The translations under genes and the position numbers were made by a program. The notes beneath the pieces are model-generated. The model made no database searches, had not been told where the DNA came from, and worked only from the letters and a program-made list of their open reading frames with translations. Of a stretch of DNA of 64,000 nucleotides, positions 18,527-27,270 are shown piece after piece; position 1 is the stretch's first letter; the number at the start of each line of letters is the position of its first letter. The stretch is from Pseudoalteromonas ruthenica (lineage in GTDB: Bacteria > Pseudomonadota > Gammaproteobacteria > Enterobacterales > Alteromonadaceae), in assembly GCF_008808095.1 (NCBI RefSeq), contig NZ_CP023396.1:2993501-3057500 (forward strand). Direction: 5' to 3'.

Positions 18527-18829
18527 GTGCTTATAAAAATTATTATTGTTGCGCTGCTACTTTTTGTCATATACACCTTATTCCGTGCCATGTTGGCTAT
18601 GCTGAAGTCTGACTCCAAGGTGCCGATGTCGCACTACTTAGGCAAACGTGTTGCCTTGTGCGCCATCGTCCTGATTATTATTCTGCTCGCACAGCAAGCT
18701 GGCTTGCTGCGCTTTAACCCTTCTCCTATCACAACACATACACAAATACGAATAGACACAACCACACCACATCAACAAAGTGCCAATACCAAGCCGCAGC
18801 CTGAAATGCGAAGTGCTTTTCACTGCTAA
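18527..18829 (+). CDS. DUF2909 family twin-helix membrane protein
   Basis: 100 residues. Two membrane helices (about 3-24 and 42-60) flank a short charged loop, in the pattern LIKIIIVALLLFVIYTLFRA and MSHYLGKRVALC known from DUF2909 proteins, which are found next to coxC. A GTG start at 18527 follows AGAGGAAA at good spacing. The first 65 residues look like the family; the hydrophilic tail is encoded by DNA that is also the 3' end of the subunit III gene on the other strand (101 bp overlap). Its orientation is opposite to all other cox genes. The function is unknown, presumably linked to the oxidase. Confidence 0.75.
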   Translation: MLIKIIIVALLLFVIYTLFRAMLAMLKSDSKVPMSHYLGKRVALCAIVLIIILLAQQAGLLRFNPSPITTHTQIRIDTTTPHQQSANTKPQPEMRSAFHC

Positions 18830-19604
18830 AGTGCCCTTTGATTACGCGAATGAGTACCACGGTAAGCATGATCGCCCCTAAGGTGACATGCATACCGTGG
18901 AAGCCTGTGAGCAAGAAGAAAGTATTGCCATAAATACCCGAGTCTAACTTAAGGCCTAGATCCTGATATGCGTGAATGTATTCTTCACCTTGAAGAAACA
19001 GAAATACCGCGCCGAGTATCACCGTCAGGGCAAGAAATACCGTAAGCTGTTTACGGTTGTCTTTCTCAATTGCAGTATGCGCAAACTGTAAAGTCACCGA
19101 AGAAACTAGCAAAATAATGGTATTAATTAGCGGCAAACCTTGCCATCCCATAGCCTGAGTTGTATCACCGCCTGGTGTTAACTCTAGCGGCCATGAGGCG
19201 CTAAATTCAGGCCATAACACCTCGTTGGTCATCAAGTTATTACCCTCACCACCAAGCCAAGGTACAGCCAACATACGGGCATAAAATAGTGCCCCAAAAA
19301 AAGCGCCAAAGAACATGACTTCTGAGAAAATGAACCAGCTCATCCCTTGTTTAAAAGAACGATCCATTTGCGCCGAATACAAGCCACTTTGTGATTCATT
19401 AATCACATTGCGAAACCATCCCACCAGCATGTACACCAGCACTGCAATACCAGCAATAAGCCAATAGGTACCAGAGCCACCGCCTTGCTCTAACTGCATA
19501 ACGCTAAGACCCGCGCCCACAGCGATAAAAAACAACGCAACAGCCCCCACTATCGGCCAGGGGCTTTGCTCCGGAACATAATATTTTTCGTATTGATTAC
19601 TCAT
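18729..19604 (-). CDS. ctaE/coxC: Cytochrome c oxidase subunit III
   Basis: 291 residues and seven predicted membrane helices. Typical segments are FIFSEVMFFGAFFGALFYAR, LLVSSVTLQFAHTAI, FLLTGFHGMHVTLGAIML and AAWYWHFVDVVWLCLFVFVY. Subunit III stabilises the core oxidase and its proton entry. The start at 19604 (MSNQYEKYYVPEQSPWP) is chosen over the long frame from 19673, which overlaps the cox11 gene; GAGG lies 9 bases upstream. Confidence 0.95.
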   Translation of the reverse strand: MSNQYEKYYVPEQSPWPIVGAVALFFIAVGAGLSVMQLEQGGGSGTYWLIAGIAVLVYMLVGWFRNVINESQSGLYSAQMDRSFKQGMSWFIFSEVMFFGAFFGALFYARMLAVPWLGGEGNNLMTNEVLWPEFSASWPLELTPGGDTTQAMGWQGLPLINTIILLVSSVTLQFAHTAIEKDNRKQLTVFLALTVILGAVFLFLQGEEYIHAYQDLGLKLDSGIYGNTFFLLTGFHGMHVTLGAIMLTVVLIRVIKGHFSSEKHFAFQAAAWYWHFVDVVWLCLFVFVYVL

Positions 19605-19623
19605 TTCGTTAACCTCGCTCGGT

Positions 19624-20166
19624 TTATCGCGCTTGCGCTGCGAGTAAGTCTTGTCGCTTAGCGCTGATATCAAAGAGGGTGTAAGACAGCGTTAATTCCT
19701 CATACTCCTGCGGCAACGCAGGGTCGACATAAAAGCGCAATTGGTATTCAAGCCGTTCATTGGCTTGTAGCGGCTGCTGGTCAAAGCAAAAACACGCCAA
19801 TTTGTGTAAATACTTGGCTGCGAGCCCTGGAGAAACAGATGGAATAGCCTGCATGACTCGCGGCTCACCACTGGTATTCGCTGCGGCGAATGTCACCACT
19901 GTCATCGCCCCGGGTTTCACCACCACTTCTTGCTTTTGCGCTAACACTTCAAAGGGGGCACCACTTTGCGCATGGGTTGTAAAGCTCACCGTCACTTCGC
20001 GAGAGTCATCCACATGCTCGCTTTGCTGCGCCTGTTCGAGTGAGGGCTTACCATTAAGCCCTGTTACTTCGCAGAACACGTCGTAAAGCGGCACCAAGGC
20101 AAAGGCGAACGCAAACATGCCGATGACGCTGATGACTAGTTTCTTTAATAACGGTGCGTGGTTCAT
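19624..20166 (-). CDS. ctaG: Cytochrome c oxidase assembly protein CtaG/Cox11
   Basis: 180 residues. An N-terminal membrane helix (about 8-28) is followed by YDVFCEVTGLNG and a periplasmic immunoglobulin-like copper-binding domain with the CFCF motif and FYVDPALP. Cox11 delivers copper to CuB of subunit I. The start overlaps the subunit I stop by one base (TAATG), so it is translationally coupled. Confidence 0.95.
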   Translation of the reverse strand: MNHAPLLKKLVISVIGMFAFAFALVPLYDVFCEVTGLNGKPSLEQAQQSEHVDDSREVTVSFTTHAQSGAPFEVLAQKQEVVVKPGAMTVVTFAAANTSGEPRVMQAIPSVSPGLAAKYLHKLACFCFDQQPLQANERLEYQLRFYVDPALPQEYEELTLSYTLFDISAKRQDLLAAQAR

Positions 20167-21740
20167 TACTGTACCTTAGGTGGCGTTTCAAAGGTGTGGT
20201 AGGGTGCCGGAGATGCTACCTCCCACTCCAAGCCTTCTGCGCCATCCCACACTTTCGCTGGTGCTTGCTCTCCAGCCTTGATGCACTTGAACACCACGGC
20301 AACAAACAGCAGTTGAGAGAGTCCAAAGGCGAAACCACCAATACTGATAATGGCGTTAAAATCAGCAAACTGCAGCGCATAGTCTGGAATACGTCGTGGC
20401 ATACCCGCCAAACCTACAAAATGCATGGGGAAGAACAGCACATTAACGCTGACTAACGACAGCCAGAAATGCCATTTCGCTAACGTGGTGCTATACATGT
20501 GCCCAGTCCATTTTGGCAGCCAGTAATAAGCAGCGGCCATAATCGAGAACACCGCCCCTGTCACTAAAACATAATGGAAGTGCGCCACCACGAAGTAGGT
20601 GTCATGGTACTGGAAATCCACTGGGGTAATTGCCAACATCAACCCTGAGAAGCCCCCGAGGGTAAACAACACAATAAAGGCGATAGCAAACATCATTGGT
20701 ATTTCAAAACTGATGGCACCGCGCCACATAGTGGCTACCCAGTTAAATACTTTTACTCCCGTTGGCACCGATATCAACATGGTCGAGTACATAAAGAACA
20801 ATTCCCCGGCCAGTGGCATACCGGTGGTAAACATATGATGGGCCCACACCACAAAAGACAGCAAGGCGATGGAGGCCGTGGCATATACCATGGACGAATA
20901 GCCGAACAGTTTTTTGCGTGAAAAGGTAGGAACTATGGTGGAGATAATGCCAAACGCTGGCAAAATCATAATGTACACTTCCGGGTGACCAAAGAACCAA
21001 AAGATATGCTGGAACATCACAGGGTCGCCACCACCGGCGGCATTGAAGAAATCAGTGCCAAAATACTTATCAGTGAGCACCATGGTCACCGCACCCGCCA
21101 ACACCGGCATCACTGCAATTAATAAAAACGCAGTGATCAACCAGGTCCACACAAATAGCGGTAATTTCATCCACTTCATCCCTGGAGCACGCATATTAAC
21201 GATGGTCACAATGACATTAATGGCCCCCATGATGGAGCTTATCCCCATAATGTGAATGGCAAATACAAACAGGGCAGTATTGTCGTTGCTGTAGGTAGTC
21301 GATAAGGGCGCATAGAAGGTCCACCCAAAGGCTGGACCGCCGCCTTCCATAAACAGCGACAGCAATAGGATGGCAAAAGCGAATGGCAGAATCCAAAAGC
21401 TCCAGTTATTCATTCGCGGCAAAGCCATATCTGGCGCGCCAATCATCATGGGGATCATCCAGTTAGCTAAGCCCGTAAAGGCAGGCATCACGGCGCCGAA
21501 GACCATAATCAAACCATGTACTGTGGTCATTTGGTTGAAAAAATGAGGATCAACCAGCTGAAGTCCTGGTTGGAATAGCTCGGCTCGGATCACCATTGCC
21601 ATGGCGCCACCGGTTAAAAACATCAACAACGAAAATAATAAGTACAAGGTGCCGATGTCTTTGTGGTTAGTAGTAAAAAGCCAGCGTTTAATTCCGGTTG
21701 CAGGCCCGTGATGTTCATGTGTTGCAGCTGCTGTACTCAT
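20166..21740 (-). CDS. ctaD/coxA: Cytochrome c oxidase subunit I
   Basis: 524 residues and 12 membrane helices of the heme-copper oxidase family A type. The helix VI signature FFGHPEVYIMILPAFGIIS carries the CuB His and the cross-linked Tyr. Other conserved parts are THHMF-like VVWAHHMFTTG and DTYFVVAHFHYVL with heme ligands. Together with subunit II it reduces oxygen to water and pumps protons. The start overlaps ctaC by 4 bp. Confidence 0.97.
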   Translation of the reverse strand: MSTAAATHEHHGPATGIKRWLFTTNHKDIGTLYLLFSLLMFLTGGAMAMVIRAELFQPGLQLVDPHFFNQMTTVHGLIMVFGAVMPAFTGLANWMIPMMIGAPDMALPRMNNWSFWILPFAFAILLLSLFMEGGGPAFGWTFYAPLSTTYSNDNTALFVFAIHIMGISSIMGAINVIVTIVNMRAPGMKWMKLPLFVWTWLITAFLLIAVMPVLAGAVTMVLTDKYFGTDFFNAAGGGDPVMFQHIFWFFGHPEVYIMILPAFGIISTIVPTFSRKKLFGYSSMVYATASIALLSFVVWAHHMFTTGMPLAGELFFMYSTMLISVPTGVKVFNWVATMWRGAISFEIPMMFAIAFIVLFTLGGFSGLMLAITPVDFQYHDTYFVVAHFHYVLVTGAVFSIMAAAYYWLPKWTGHMYSTTLAKWHFWLSLVSVNVLFFPMHFVGLAGMPRRIPDYALQFADFNAIISIGGFAFGLSQLLFVAVVFKCIKAGEQAPAKVWDGAEGLEWEVASPAPYHTFETPPKVQ

Positions 21741-22870
21741 TGTTCCTCCCCATCAATATAGGCCTGAATCACGCTTGGTTGAACGATGTCACCGGTTTCA
21801 TTACCGAAGGCATTGCGTTGGTAAGTAACCACCGCAGCCAACTCTTTAAGCGTAAGTTGACCGACAAATGCCTGCATCGCAGTCCCTGGCTTACCGTGCA
21901 CCACAATATCGATATGGTCGTTAATATCGCCGGTGGCTATTGGACTGCCTTTAATGGCGGGGAAGACTCCAGGTAAACCGAGCCCCGTAGGCTGATGACA
22001 AGCTGCACAGCGCGTGATGTACACTTGCTCGCCCGATGCCATTAGCTCATCTTCAGAGAGGATTTGTTCTAGCAGCTCAGCATCGGCCTGCGCCTGAGCT
22101 TGCTTCGCTTGTTTCTGCTCTGCCAGCCAAGCGTCAAACTCTTCAGGGGGTTTTGCTTCTACGACCACCGGCATAAAGCCGTGGTCTTTACCGCATAACT
22201 CGGCGCACTGGCCGCGATACGTACCCGGTTCGTTTACGCGTGTCCAAGCTTCGTTGATAAACCCAGGGTTAGCGTCTTTCTTTACTGCAAAATCGGGCAC
22301 CCACCAAGAGTGAATGACGTCATCTGAGGTCATTAAGAAACGTACTTTTTGATTAGTGGGAATGACCAAGGGTTTATCTACTTCGAGGAGGTAATTGTCG
22401 CCCTTATTTTGCGCATTTTTGATTTGCTCTTGAGGCGTTGACAGCAGTGAGTAGAAGCCCACATCGTGGCCCATATACTCGTAGTGCCATTTCCATTGTG
22501 AACCAGTCACCTTAATGGTGATATCGGCCTTTGTTGTATCCTCCATAGCAATCAGGGTTTTGGTGGCCGGAACAGCCATGGCTATGAGAATAACAAATGG
22601 AATCGCTGTCCAAAGTATTTCTACTTTGGTGCTTTCATGAAAGGTAGCGGGGGTGACCCCTTTTGACTTGCGGTGTTTGAGCAGCGCCCAAAACATCACC
22701 GCGAAAACAACCACACCAATCACACAGCATATAATAAATATGGTCATGTGTAGTTGGTAAACATTTTCGCTAATGTCAGTTACCCCTTGGCGCAAGTTGT
22801 ACTTGCTATTCGCGGACACCAATTGAGGGAATAACAGACATAGCAACATGAGGGAGCTCAGCTTCTTCAT
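21737..22870 (-). CDS. ctaC/coxB: Cytochrome c oxidase subunit II with fused cytochrome c domain
   Basis: 377 residues. A signal peptide is followed by two membrane helices (about 42-65 and 85-105). The cupredoxin domain carries CuA ligands H187, C222, C226, H230 and M233, then an Ala/Gln-rich linker and a C-terminal class I cytochrome c domain with CAACH (C288, C291, H292). This fusion defines a caa3-type enzyme that accepts electrons directly from cytochrome c or the bc1 complex. The start at 22870 follows AAGGAG with 9 bases between; the frame could extend to 22897. It is the first gene of the oxidase operon. Confidence 0.95.
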   Translation of the reverse strand: MKKLSSLMLLCLLFPQLVSANSKYNLRQGVTDISENVYQLHMTIFIICCVIGVVVFAVMFWALLKHRKSKGVTPATFHESTKVEILWTAIPFVILIAMAVPATKTLIAMEDTTKADITIKVTGSQWKWHYEYMGHDVGFYSLLSTPQEQIKNAQNKGDNYLLEVDKPLVIPTNQKVRFLMTSDDVIHSWWVPDFAVKKDANPGFINEAWTRVNEPGTYRGQCAELCGKDHGFMPVVVEAKPPEEFDAWLAEQKQAKQAQAQADAELLEQILSEDELMASGEQVYITRCAACHQPTGLGLPGVFPAIKGSPIATGDINDHIDIVVHGKPGTAMQAFVGQLTLKELAAVVTYQRNAFGNETGDIVQPSVIQAYIDGEEQ

Positions 22871-23188
22871 GTGTACCATCTCCTTATTGTTGCGCAATGC
22901 AAGGAAGAGGCGGTTACAGCTTAATACCCAATCTTCGTTATTATTATGCTTTTACCAGTCGACAACTTTGACCCTAAATAAACTGTTGAAAAACCGACCA
23001 GCAAAGCCTGTAATATAACCAATTAGTCAAAGATTGAGCTAATAGCAAGTTAATACACTACTTTTGTTTACGTTTTATTAATAAATTAACAGGAATATTC
23101 AAGCTGTTAGAAAGCACTGTGGCTAAGGAGGGAACATGGGGAAAGCCCCTAATAACAGACCTATTAGAGGCAAAATAAGTAAATTTAA
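22871..23188. other. Intergenic region between ctaC and lexA
   Basis: 318 bp without a gene, AT-rich. It must carry the promoter of the cox operon (minus strand), but no -35/-10 pair was convincing. Near the lexA end, arms 23146-23154 and 23162-23170 form an 8-of-9-pair hairpin, which may act as a weak lexA terminator, although no U-tract follows. Confidence 0.5.
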
Positions 23189-23806
23189 TTACATCCAGTC
23201 GGCGTTTCGGATCACACCTACAGCTAAGCCTTCAATATTAAAGGATTCGTTCTCTAAATCGACTTCAATGGGTGTGAATTCTTCATTCTCTGCATGCAGC
23301 AGAACCTTACGCCCAGCTTTTTCTAAACGCTTCACGGTGACATCTTCATCAACCCGCGCGACCACCACTTGGCCGTTTTCAGCCACCTGAGTGCGATGTA
23401 CCGCTAATAAGTCGCCATCCATAATGCCGATGTCTTTCATACTCATGCCATTTACGCGCAGCAAATAATCTGCAGCAGGCTTGAACAGTAGTGGGTCTAT
23501 CTGGCAGTGACTCTCTATATGCTGTTGTGCAAGAATGGGCTCGCCCGCAGCAACACGGCCAATTAAAGGCAGGCCCAATTGTTCGGGTTCTTCTTCCTCG
23601 ACCAATTGAATACCTCGACTCGCGCCAGGCTTCATTTTGATTACGCCTTTCTTAGCCAACGCCTTAAGATGTTCTTCTGCGGCGTTAGCACTGCGAAACC
23701 CCAGTGTTTGTGCAATTTCTGCACGCGTCGGCGGCATGCCGGTATCTTTAATAAAGACTTTAATCAGCTCAAGAATTTGCGATTGGCGTTTAGTTAATGG
23801 GCGCAT
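23189..23806 (-). CDS. lexA: SOS transcriptional repressor LexA
   Basis: 205 residues. The N-terminal winged helix (about 1-65) has the DNA-reading helix region [20 protein letters not shown]. The C-terminal S24 peptidase domain has the A87-G88 cleavage bond (RVAAGEP), nucleophile S122 in [10 protein letters not shown] and general base K159. RecA filaments trigger self-cleavage and derepression of DNA repair genes. Two CTG-N10-CAG boxes lie directly upstream, so the gene is self-repressed. It is monocistronic here. Confidence 0.98.
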   Translation of the reverse strand: MRPLTKRQSQILELIKVFIKDTGMPPTRAEIAQTLGFRSANAAEEHLKALAKKGVIKMKPGASRGIQLVEEEEPEQLGLPLIGRVAAGEPILAQQHIESHCQIDPLLFKPAADYLLRVNGMSMKDIGIMDGDLLAVHRTQVAENGQVVVARVDEDVTVKRLEKAGRKVLLHAENEEFTPIEVDLENESFNIEGLAVGVIRNADWM

Positions 23807-23810
23807 ACAA

Positions 23811-23826
23811 CTGGGTTTCCATACAG
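23811..23826. promoter_or_regulatory. LexA box 1 (SOS box)
   Basis: CTGGGTTTCCATACAG reads CTG-N10-CAG. Its near edge is 4 bases from the lexA ATG, so bound LexA would cover the translation-start region. Confidence 0.75.
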
Positions 23827-23835
23827 TACATTTAA

Positions 23836-23851
23836 CTGTGAGTATATACAG
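23836..23851. promoter_or_regulatory. LexA box 2 (SOS box), overlapping the probable lexA -10 element
   Basis: CTGTGAGTATATACAG reads CTG-N10-CAG, with flanks extending the dyad (TTAA on each side). The minus strand shows a TATACT hexamer inside the box, a likely -10 element of lexA. The centre lies 25 bp from that of box 1, a two-box arrangement like that of E. coli lexA. Confidence 0.9.
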
Positions 23852-24025
23852 TTAAATGAAAATCGCAAATAAAATCAGGGAATTTGCTGACCATTGCAAC
23901 CTTAATTAATGCAACTTCGCTTTTGTTCATATGCAACCTCATCTCATACTCATAAAGTGATAGGTGACGAATGCGCGACAATGCTTTAAAGTAGCGCTGT
24001 TTTAGTCATGTTATTAAGCAGTTAG

Positions 24026-24775
24026 ATGACTCGCCAAGGTGTATTTTCAGCGTTCCTTATACTTATTTCGGCACTGACGATAGGTGCGTGCAAAGCCGAT
24101 ACGGTCAAGATGTCGCGCAGCGGCCTTTGTCACCCTGAAGATTCGGCTCATTATCAACGCACTCAATCTTTTACCCCCTATGCGAACTTAGAAAGCTGTC
24201 TAGCAGACGGTGGACGTTTACCAAAGAACCACACTAAACAAACATCAGGAAATAGTTATCATCGGGATAACTGGCCACATTGGTTAGACACCGATCACGA
24301 CTGCCAAGACGCCCGTGCTGAAGTGCTGATTGCCCAATCACACAGTGATGTAAGCTACACCACTCAAGCGCGCTGCACCGTCACCAGCGGCCAGTGGCAT
24401 GACCCTTATTCGGGACAGATACTACGCAATGACGATGATTTAGATATAGACCATATTGTTCCGCTTAAATTTGCCTATGAACACGGTGCTGCCACCTGGA
24501 GTCGTTCGCAAAAGGCACAATTTGCCAACGATATGGAGAATTTGCTTGCTGTTGATAATGGCCTAAATCGTAGCAAAGGCGCAAAAGGCCCTTGGCAATG
24601 GTTGCCGCCGCATCAAGATTACCGCTGTCAGTACATTCAGCGCTTTAATTACATCATGAGCAAATATGACCTTCGCTACTCGCAAAACGAAAAAGACCAA
24701 GTTCAGAGTTTGCTGCAAAGCTGCGTAGGTGAAACTTTAAACCTCAGCGCACTACCTACAACCTTGCACCAATAA
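24026..24775 (+). CDS. Secreted HNH-type nuclease (DUF1524/GmrSD C-terminal-like)
   Basis: 249 residues. The N-terminus (MTRQGVFSAFLILISALTIGAC) is a signal peptide, probably with a lipobox ending in C22. The beta-beta-alpha-metal core is visible: LDIDHIVPLKFAYEHGA, then MENLLAVDNGLNRSKGAKGPWQW, with the metal- and phosphate-contacting D, H and N. Several Cys suggest disulfides, fitting an exported protein. Related exported nucleases probably degrade extracellular DNA for nutrients. There is no immunity gene or secretion tag nearby that would make it a toxin. The start has a weak ribosome-binding site. Confidence 0.8.
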   Translation: MTRQGVFSAFLILISALTIGACKADTVKMSRSGLCHPEDSAHYQRTQSFTPYANLESCLADGGRLPKNHTKQTSGNSYHRDNWPHWLDTDHDCQDARAEVLIAQSHSDVSYTTQARCTVTSGQWHDPYSGQILRNDDDLDIDHIVPLKFAYEHGAATWSRSQKAQFANDMENLLAVDNGLNRSKGAKGPWQWLPPHQDYRCQYIQRFNYIMSKYDLRYSQNEKDQVQSLLQSCVGETLNLSALPTTLHQ

Positions 24776-24840
24776 CCAACCGCTTGTAAGTAAATATTCT
24801 ATATTGATAGAGCATCCAATGAACTCGTTGGCGAGGATAT

Positions 24841-25206
24841 ATGCTCAATATCACTATAAACGAAACACACAATACCGCTCTACTCGAACCACAAGGCCAG
24901 CTGACAGCAGAAGACTTTGCAGCAGCCGTGCGTATTATCGACCCTTATATTGAACAGCATGCAAAGCTACATGCTCTCATTATTGCTACTGAACACTTTC
25001 CGGGGTGGGACTCATTTGCCGCGTTACTCTCTCATCTGCAATTTGTGCGCGACCATCATCAAAAGGTGAATAAAGTAGCCATTGCCACCAATTCATTGCT
25101 TGGTGACTTTGCCCAGCACCTTGGCGCACACTTTATTCATGCAGAGGTTAAATCCTTTCGTTATGAACAACGTGAACAAGCGAAGCTCTGGGCACAAAGC
25201 CCTTAA
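24841..25206 (+). CDS. SpoIIAA-like STAS protein (DUF3478 type)
   Basis: 121 residues of the SpoIIAA-like family: an N-terminal beta pair (LNITINETHNTALLEPQGQL), the helix TAEDFAAAVRIIDPYI, and the later VNKVAIATNSLLGDFAQHLGAHF and FRYEQREQAKLWA. Proteins of this family are small, cytosolic and of unknown role; they lack the phosphorylatable Ser of true SpoIIAA. GAGGAT precedes the ATG. The stop codon directly abuts the stop of the convergent DUF924 gene, with no base between. Confidence 0.8.
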   Translation: MLNITINETHNTALLEPQGQLTAEDFAAAVRIIDPYIEQHAKLHALIIATEHFPGWDSFAALLSHLQFVRDHHQKVNKVAIATNSLLGDFAQHLGAHFIHAEVKSFRYEQREQAKLWAQSP

Positions 25207-25737
25207 CTAAAAGCGGCTACCAGGCTGATTCAAAAACGCCTGCTCAGCGTCGCTCGATTGCCGACCGAGAATATCATTACGATGTGGATAACGCCCAAAA
25301 CGGTCAATGATTTCTTTGTGAGCCAGTTCATATTTATAATTACTTAAGGGCCGAAAAAGCTGCTCGGCCACCACATGAATCGCCTGGCTCTCACTGTGCA
25401 TATAGGGCATGTATAAGAAACTACGCTCGGTATCATCAAGCTCTAAAGCAAACTTTTTCTCCACCGCATTCTGCGCCAAACATAAAGCCAGTGCATCGGT
25501 TGCAAACGCTTGGGCCGTATCGCGGAACATATTACGAGGAAACTGATCCAGCACTATAATTTCACATAACGCGCCTCGAGCAGATTTTCGCCAAGAATAA
25601 AGCTCGCCTTGGCGCGCTGCCTCGTAAGTAGGTAAAAATTGCTTTTTTACTGTGGCGTCAAAGTCGGCGCTTTTTTTAAACCAATCCTGTGGACTGCTGT
25701 GAGTAAACCAAAATTCGTAAACGGATTCATATTGCAT
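25207..25737 (-). CDS. DUF924 family protein
   Basis: 176 residues, full length for DUF924. Recognisable parts are YEFWFTHSSPQDWFKK, ALCEIIVLDQFPRNMFRDT, FLYMPYMHSES and HKEIIDRFGRYPHRN. The family is all-helical, resembles tetratricopeptide repeats and has no known activity. It stands alone on the minus strand between plus-strand genes. Confidence 0.85.
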   Translation of the reverse strand: MQYESVYEFWFTHSSPQDWFKKSADFDATVKKQFLPTYEAARQGELYSWRKSARGALCEIIVLDQFPRNMFRDTAQAFATDALALCLAQNAVEKKFALELDDTERSFLYMPYMHSESQAIHVVAEQLFRPLSNYKYELAHKEIIDRFGRYPHRNDILGRQSSDAEQAFLNQPGSRF

Positions 25738-25835
25738 GATGATCTAATGGCGAAAGTTTGCTTTCGTCCGGCAACTATTGTTTAGTTACAGCTAAGGCCA
25801 AAAGGTAGTAATTCGCAAGCTCTGAGGTATTTTTT

Positions 25836-26471
25836 ATGAAGCTGTTTATATTTGAACATTGCCCCTATTGTATAAAGTCATTACTGGTTGCACGCGCCTT
25901 GGGGCTAGAGGTGGACGTGCGCTTCCTACTCAACGATGACGAGGCCACGCCCAACCAGTTAGTAGGTAAAAAAATAGTGCCTATTTTGGTCAAAGATGAT
26001 GATACCGCGATGGCCGAAAGCTTAGATATTGCCGAGTATTTCTGTACTCTTGCCAACAAGGAGCTGTCACAGGGAGAGCACTTTAATCAAGCCCAACAGT
26101 GGGTTGAAAAGCATCTTGAAACCTTTTTACGGCTGACCTTTGTGCGTTGGCCGCAACTGGCCCTGCCGGAATACGCTATTGATACCGCTATCAGCTATTT
26201 TCGCGAGAAGAAAGAGCAGCGCCTGGGCGAATCTTTCGATAGCGTGTTAGCCAATAGCGACGCTGACATCGCCACAATGGAGCACGCATTGAGTGAATTA
26301 ACATGGCTGCAAACCCCAGAACATATTACTTGGGCCGATGTGGCGTTGTTTCCTTTTCTGCGCAACCTCACTGTGGTCAAAGACTTAACCTTTCCAGAGC
26401 ATGTACTCAACTATGTCGATACATTAGCCACTGAACACCGAATTAAAACCTTTACCCGCGTTGCTGTTTAA
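25836..26471 (+). CDS. grxB: Glutaredoxin 2 (GrxB)
   Basis: 211 residues. The N-terminal thioredoxin-fold domain has the CPYC active site (C9, C12) and the cis-Pro in KIVPILVKDD. The C-terminal helical domain resembles glutathione S-transferases, as in E. coli Grx2. It uses glutathione to reduce protein disulfides and mixed disulfides in the cytosol. The thioesterase gene follows after 9 bp and is probably co-transcribed. Confidence 0.93.
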   Translation: MKLFIFEHCPYCIKSLLVARALGLEVDVRFLLNDDEATPNQLVGKKIVPILVKDDDTAMAESLDIAEYFCTLANKELSQGEHFNQAQQWVEKHLETFLRLTFVRWPQLALPEYAIDTAISYFREKKEQRLGESFDSVLANSDADIATMEHALSELTWLQTPEHITWADVALFPFLRNLTVVKDLTFPEHVLNYVDTLATEHRIKTFTRVAV

Positions 26472-26480
26472 GGAGTACAG

Positions 26481-26939
26481 ATGAGTATTTGGGCCCAAGA
26501 GATTGATTTAGCCTTATGTAAAAAGCTCGATTTAGGTGTAGGAGAAAAAGGCACCTTAATGACCAAGCTCGGCATTGAGATCACAGAGATAGGCGACGAT
26601 TACCTGGTCGCCTGCCTCCCTGTGAGCAATGAATTATATAACCCCATGGGCATTGTTCACGGCGGCGTTTACGTGGCATTAGCCGAAACCGTGGCCAGCT
26701 ACGCCGCCAATTTTGTGGTCGATACCAGCAAGTACTACTGCGTCGGCCAGGAGATCAACGCCAACCACCTTAAAGCCTCACGCACCGGCACACTCAAAGC
26801 CGTGACCAAGCCCGTGCATCTAGGCGGCCGCTCTTCCGTGTGGGAGATAAAAATTTACAACAGCGCTGGCGATTTGTGCTGTATCTCAAGGATGACGGCT
26901 GCGGTGGTTGAGAAGCGTTCAAAAGGCACAGGGCTTTAA
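26481..26939 (+). CDS. PaaI-type hotdog-fold thioesterase
   Basis: 152 residues. The active-site region NPMGIVHGGVYVALAETVASYAAN shows the HGG loop and helix with the catalytic acid that define the PaaI/YbgC branch. These enzymes hydrolyse acyl- or aryl-CoA esters in the cytosol; the substrate cannot be told from sequence. GGAG precedes the ATG, and the gene follows grxB by 9 bp. Confidence 0.88.
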   Translation: MSIWAQEIDLALCKKLDLGVGEKGTLMTKLGIEITEIGDDYLVACLPVSNELYNPMGIVHGGVYVALAETVASYAANFVVDTSKYYCVGQEINANHLKASRTGTLKAVTKPVHLGGRSSVWEIKIYNSAGDLCCISRMTAAVVEKRSKGTGL

Positions 26940-26955
26940 AGCGGGATGATCACCT

Positions 26956-26977
26956 GTAGGTCAGACTTCAGTCTAAC
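26956..26977. repeat. Dispersed REP-like palindrome, diverged copy
   Basis: GTAGGTCAGACTTCAGTCTAAC resembles the array core GTAGGTTGGGCTTTAGCCTAAC. Both have a 2-base loop and a stem, but G-C pairs of the core are replaced by A-T pairs on both sides (AGACT-TC-AGTCT), so the hairpin is kept. It lies just after the thioesterase gene. Confidence 0.6.
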
Positions 26978-27126
26978 AATAAATAGGTAAGGCTTTAGCC
27001 CTGCGAAAGGTGTTTTGAATTGAGCTTTTTCGGAACGTTTCTCAGGATCGGAGAGCAACGTTTAGAGCCTCTAATTAGAGACGCCTTTGTAAACTTCTTA
27101 TACCAAGACTTTACTATGATCCCTCG

Positions 27127-27270
27127 ATGAAAGCAGGGATGAATAACGATTTTAATGAGCTCATCGACTGTATTCGCAACTCCACTACTTTAAGGCTCTA
27201 TGAACCGGGTAGAAATCGTGTGAAGTATTTAGAACAGCGTAAACCTAAAGCCACCGGAGGTGTGAACTAA
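27127..27270 (+). CDS. Candidate 47-residue ORF coupled to the LprI-like gene
   Basis: An open frame of 48 codons from an ATG at 27127. The product starts MKAGMNNDFNELIDCIRNST and is basic near the end (LEQRKPKATGGVN). Its stop overlaps the next ATG (TAATG) and its last codons contain GGAGGTG, the ribosome-binding site of the next gene. It could be a leader peptide, a small protein, or the remnant of a longer gene; I recognise no family. Confidence 0.35.
   Translation: MKAGMNNDFNELIDCIRNSTTLRLYEPGRNRVKYLEQRKPKATGGVN

Noticed and set aside
23146..23170. Rho-independent terminator after lexA
   Set aside because: The hairpin has 8 of 9 pairs but no U-tract; kept only as a note in the intergenic entry.
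22871..23188. Promoter of the cox operon with TTGACT and TATATT elements
   Set aside because: The two hexamers are only 7 bases apart on the minus strand, which is not a workable spacing.
24026..24775. Toxin of an interbacterial competition system
   Set aside because: The HNH nuclease has a plain signal peptide, no VgrG/PAAR/Rhs part and no adjacent immunity gene; a nutritional nuclease is simpler.
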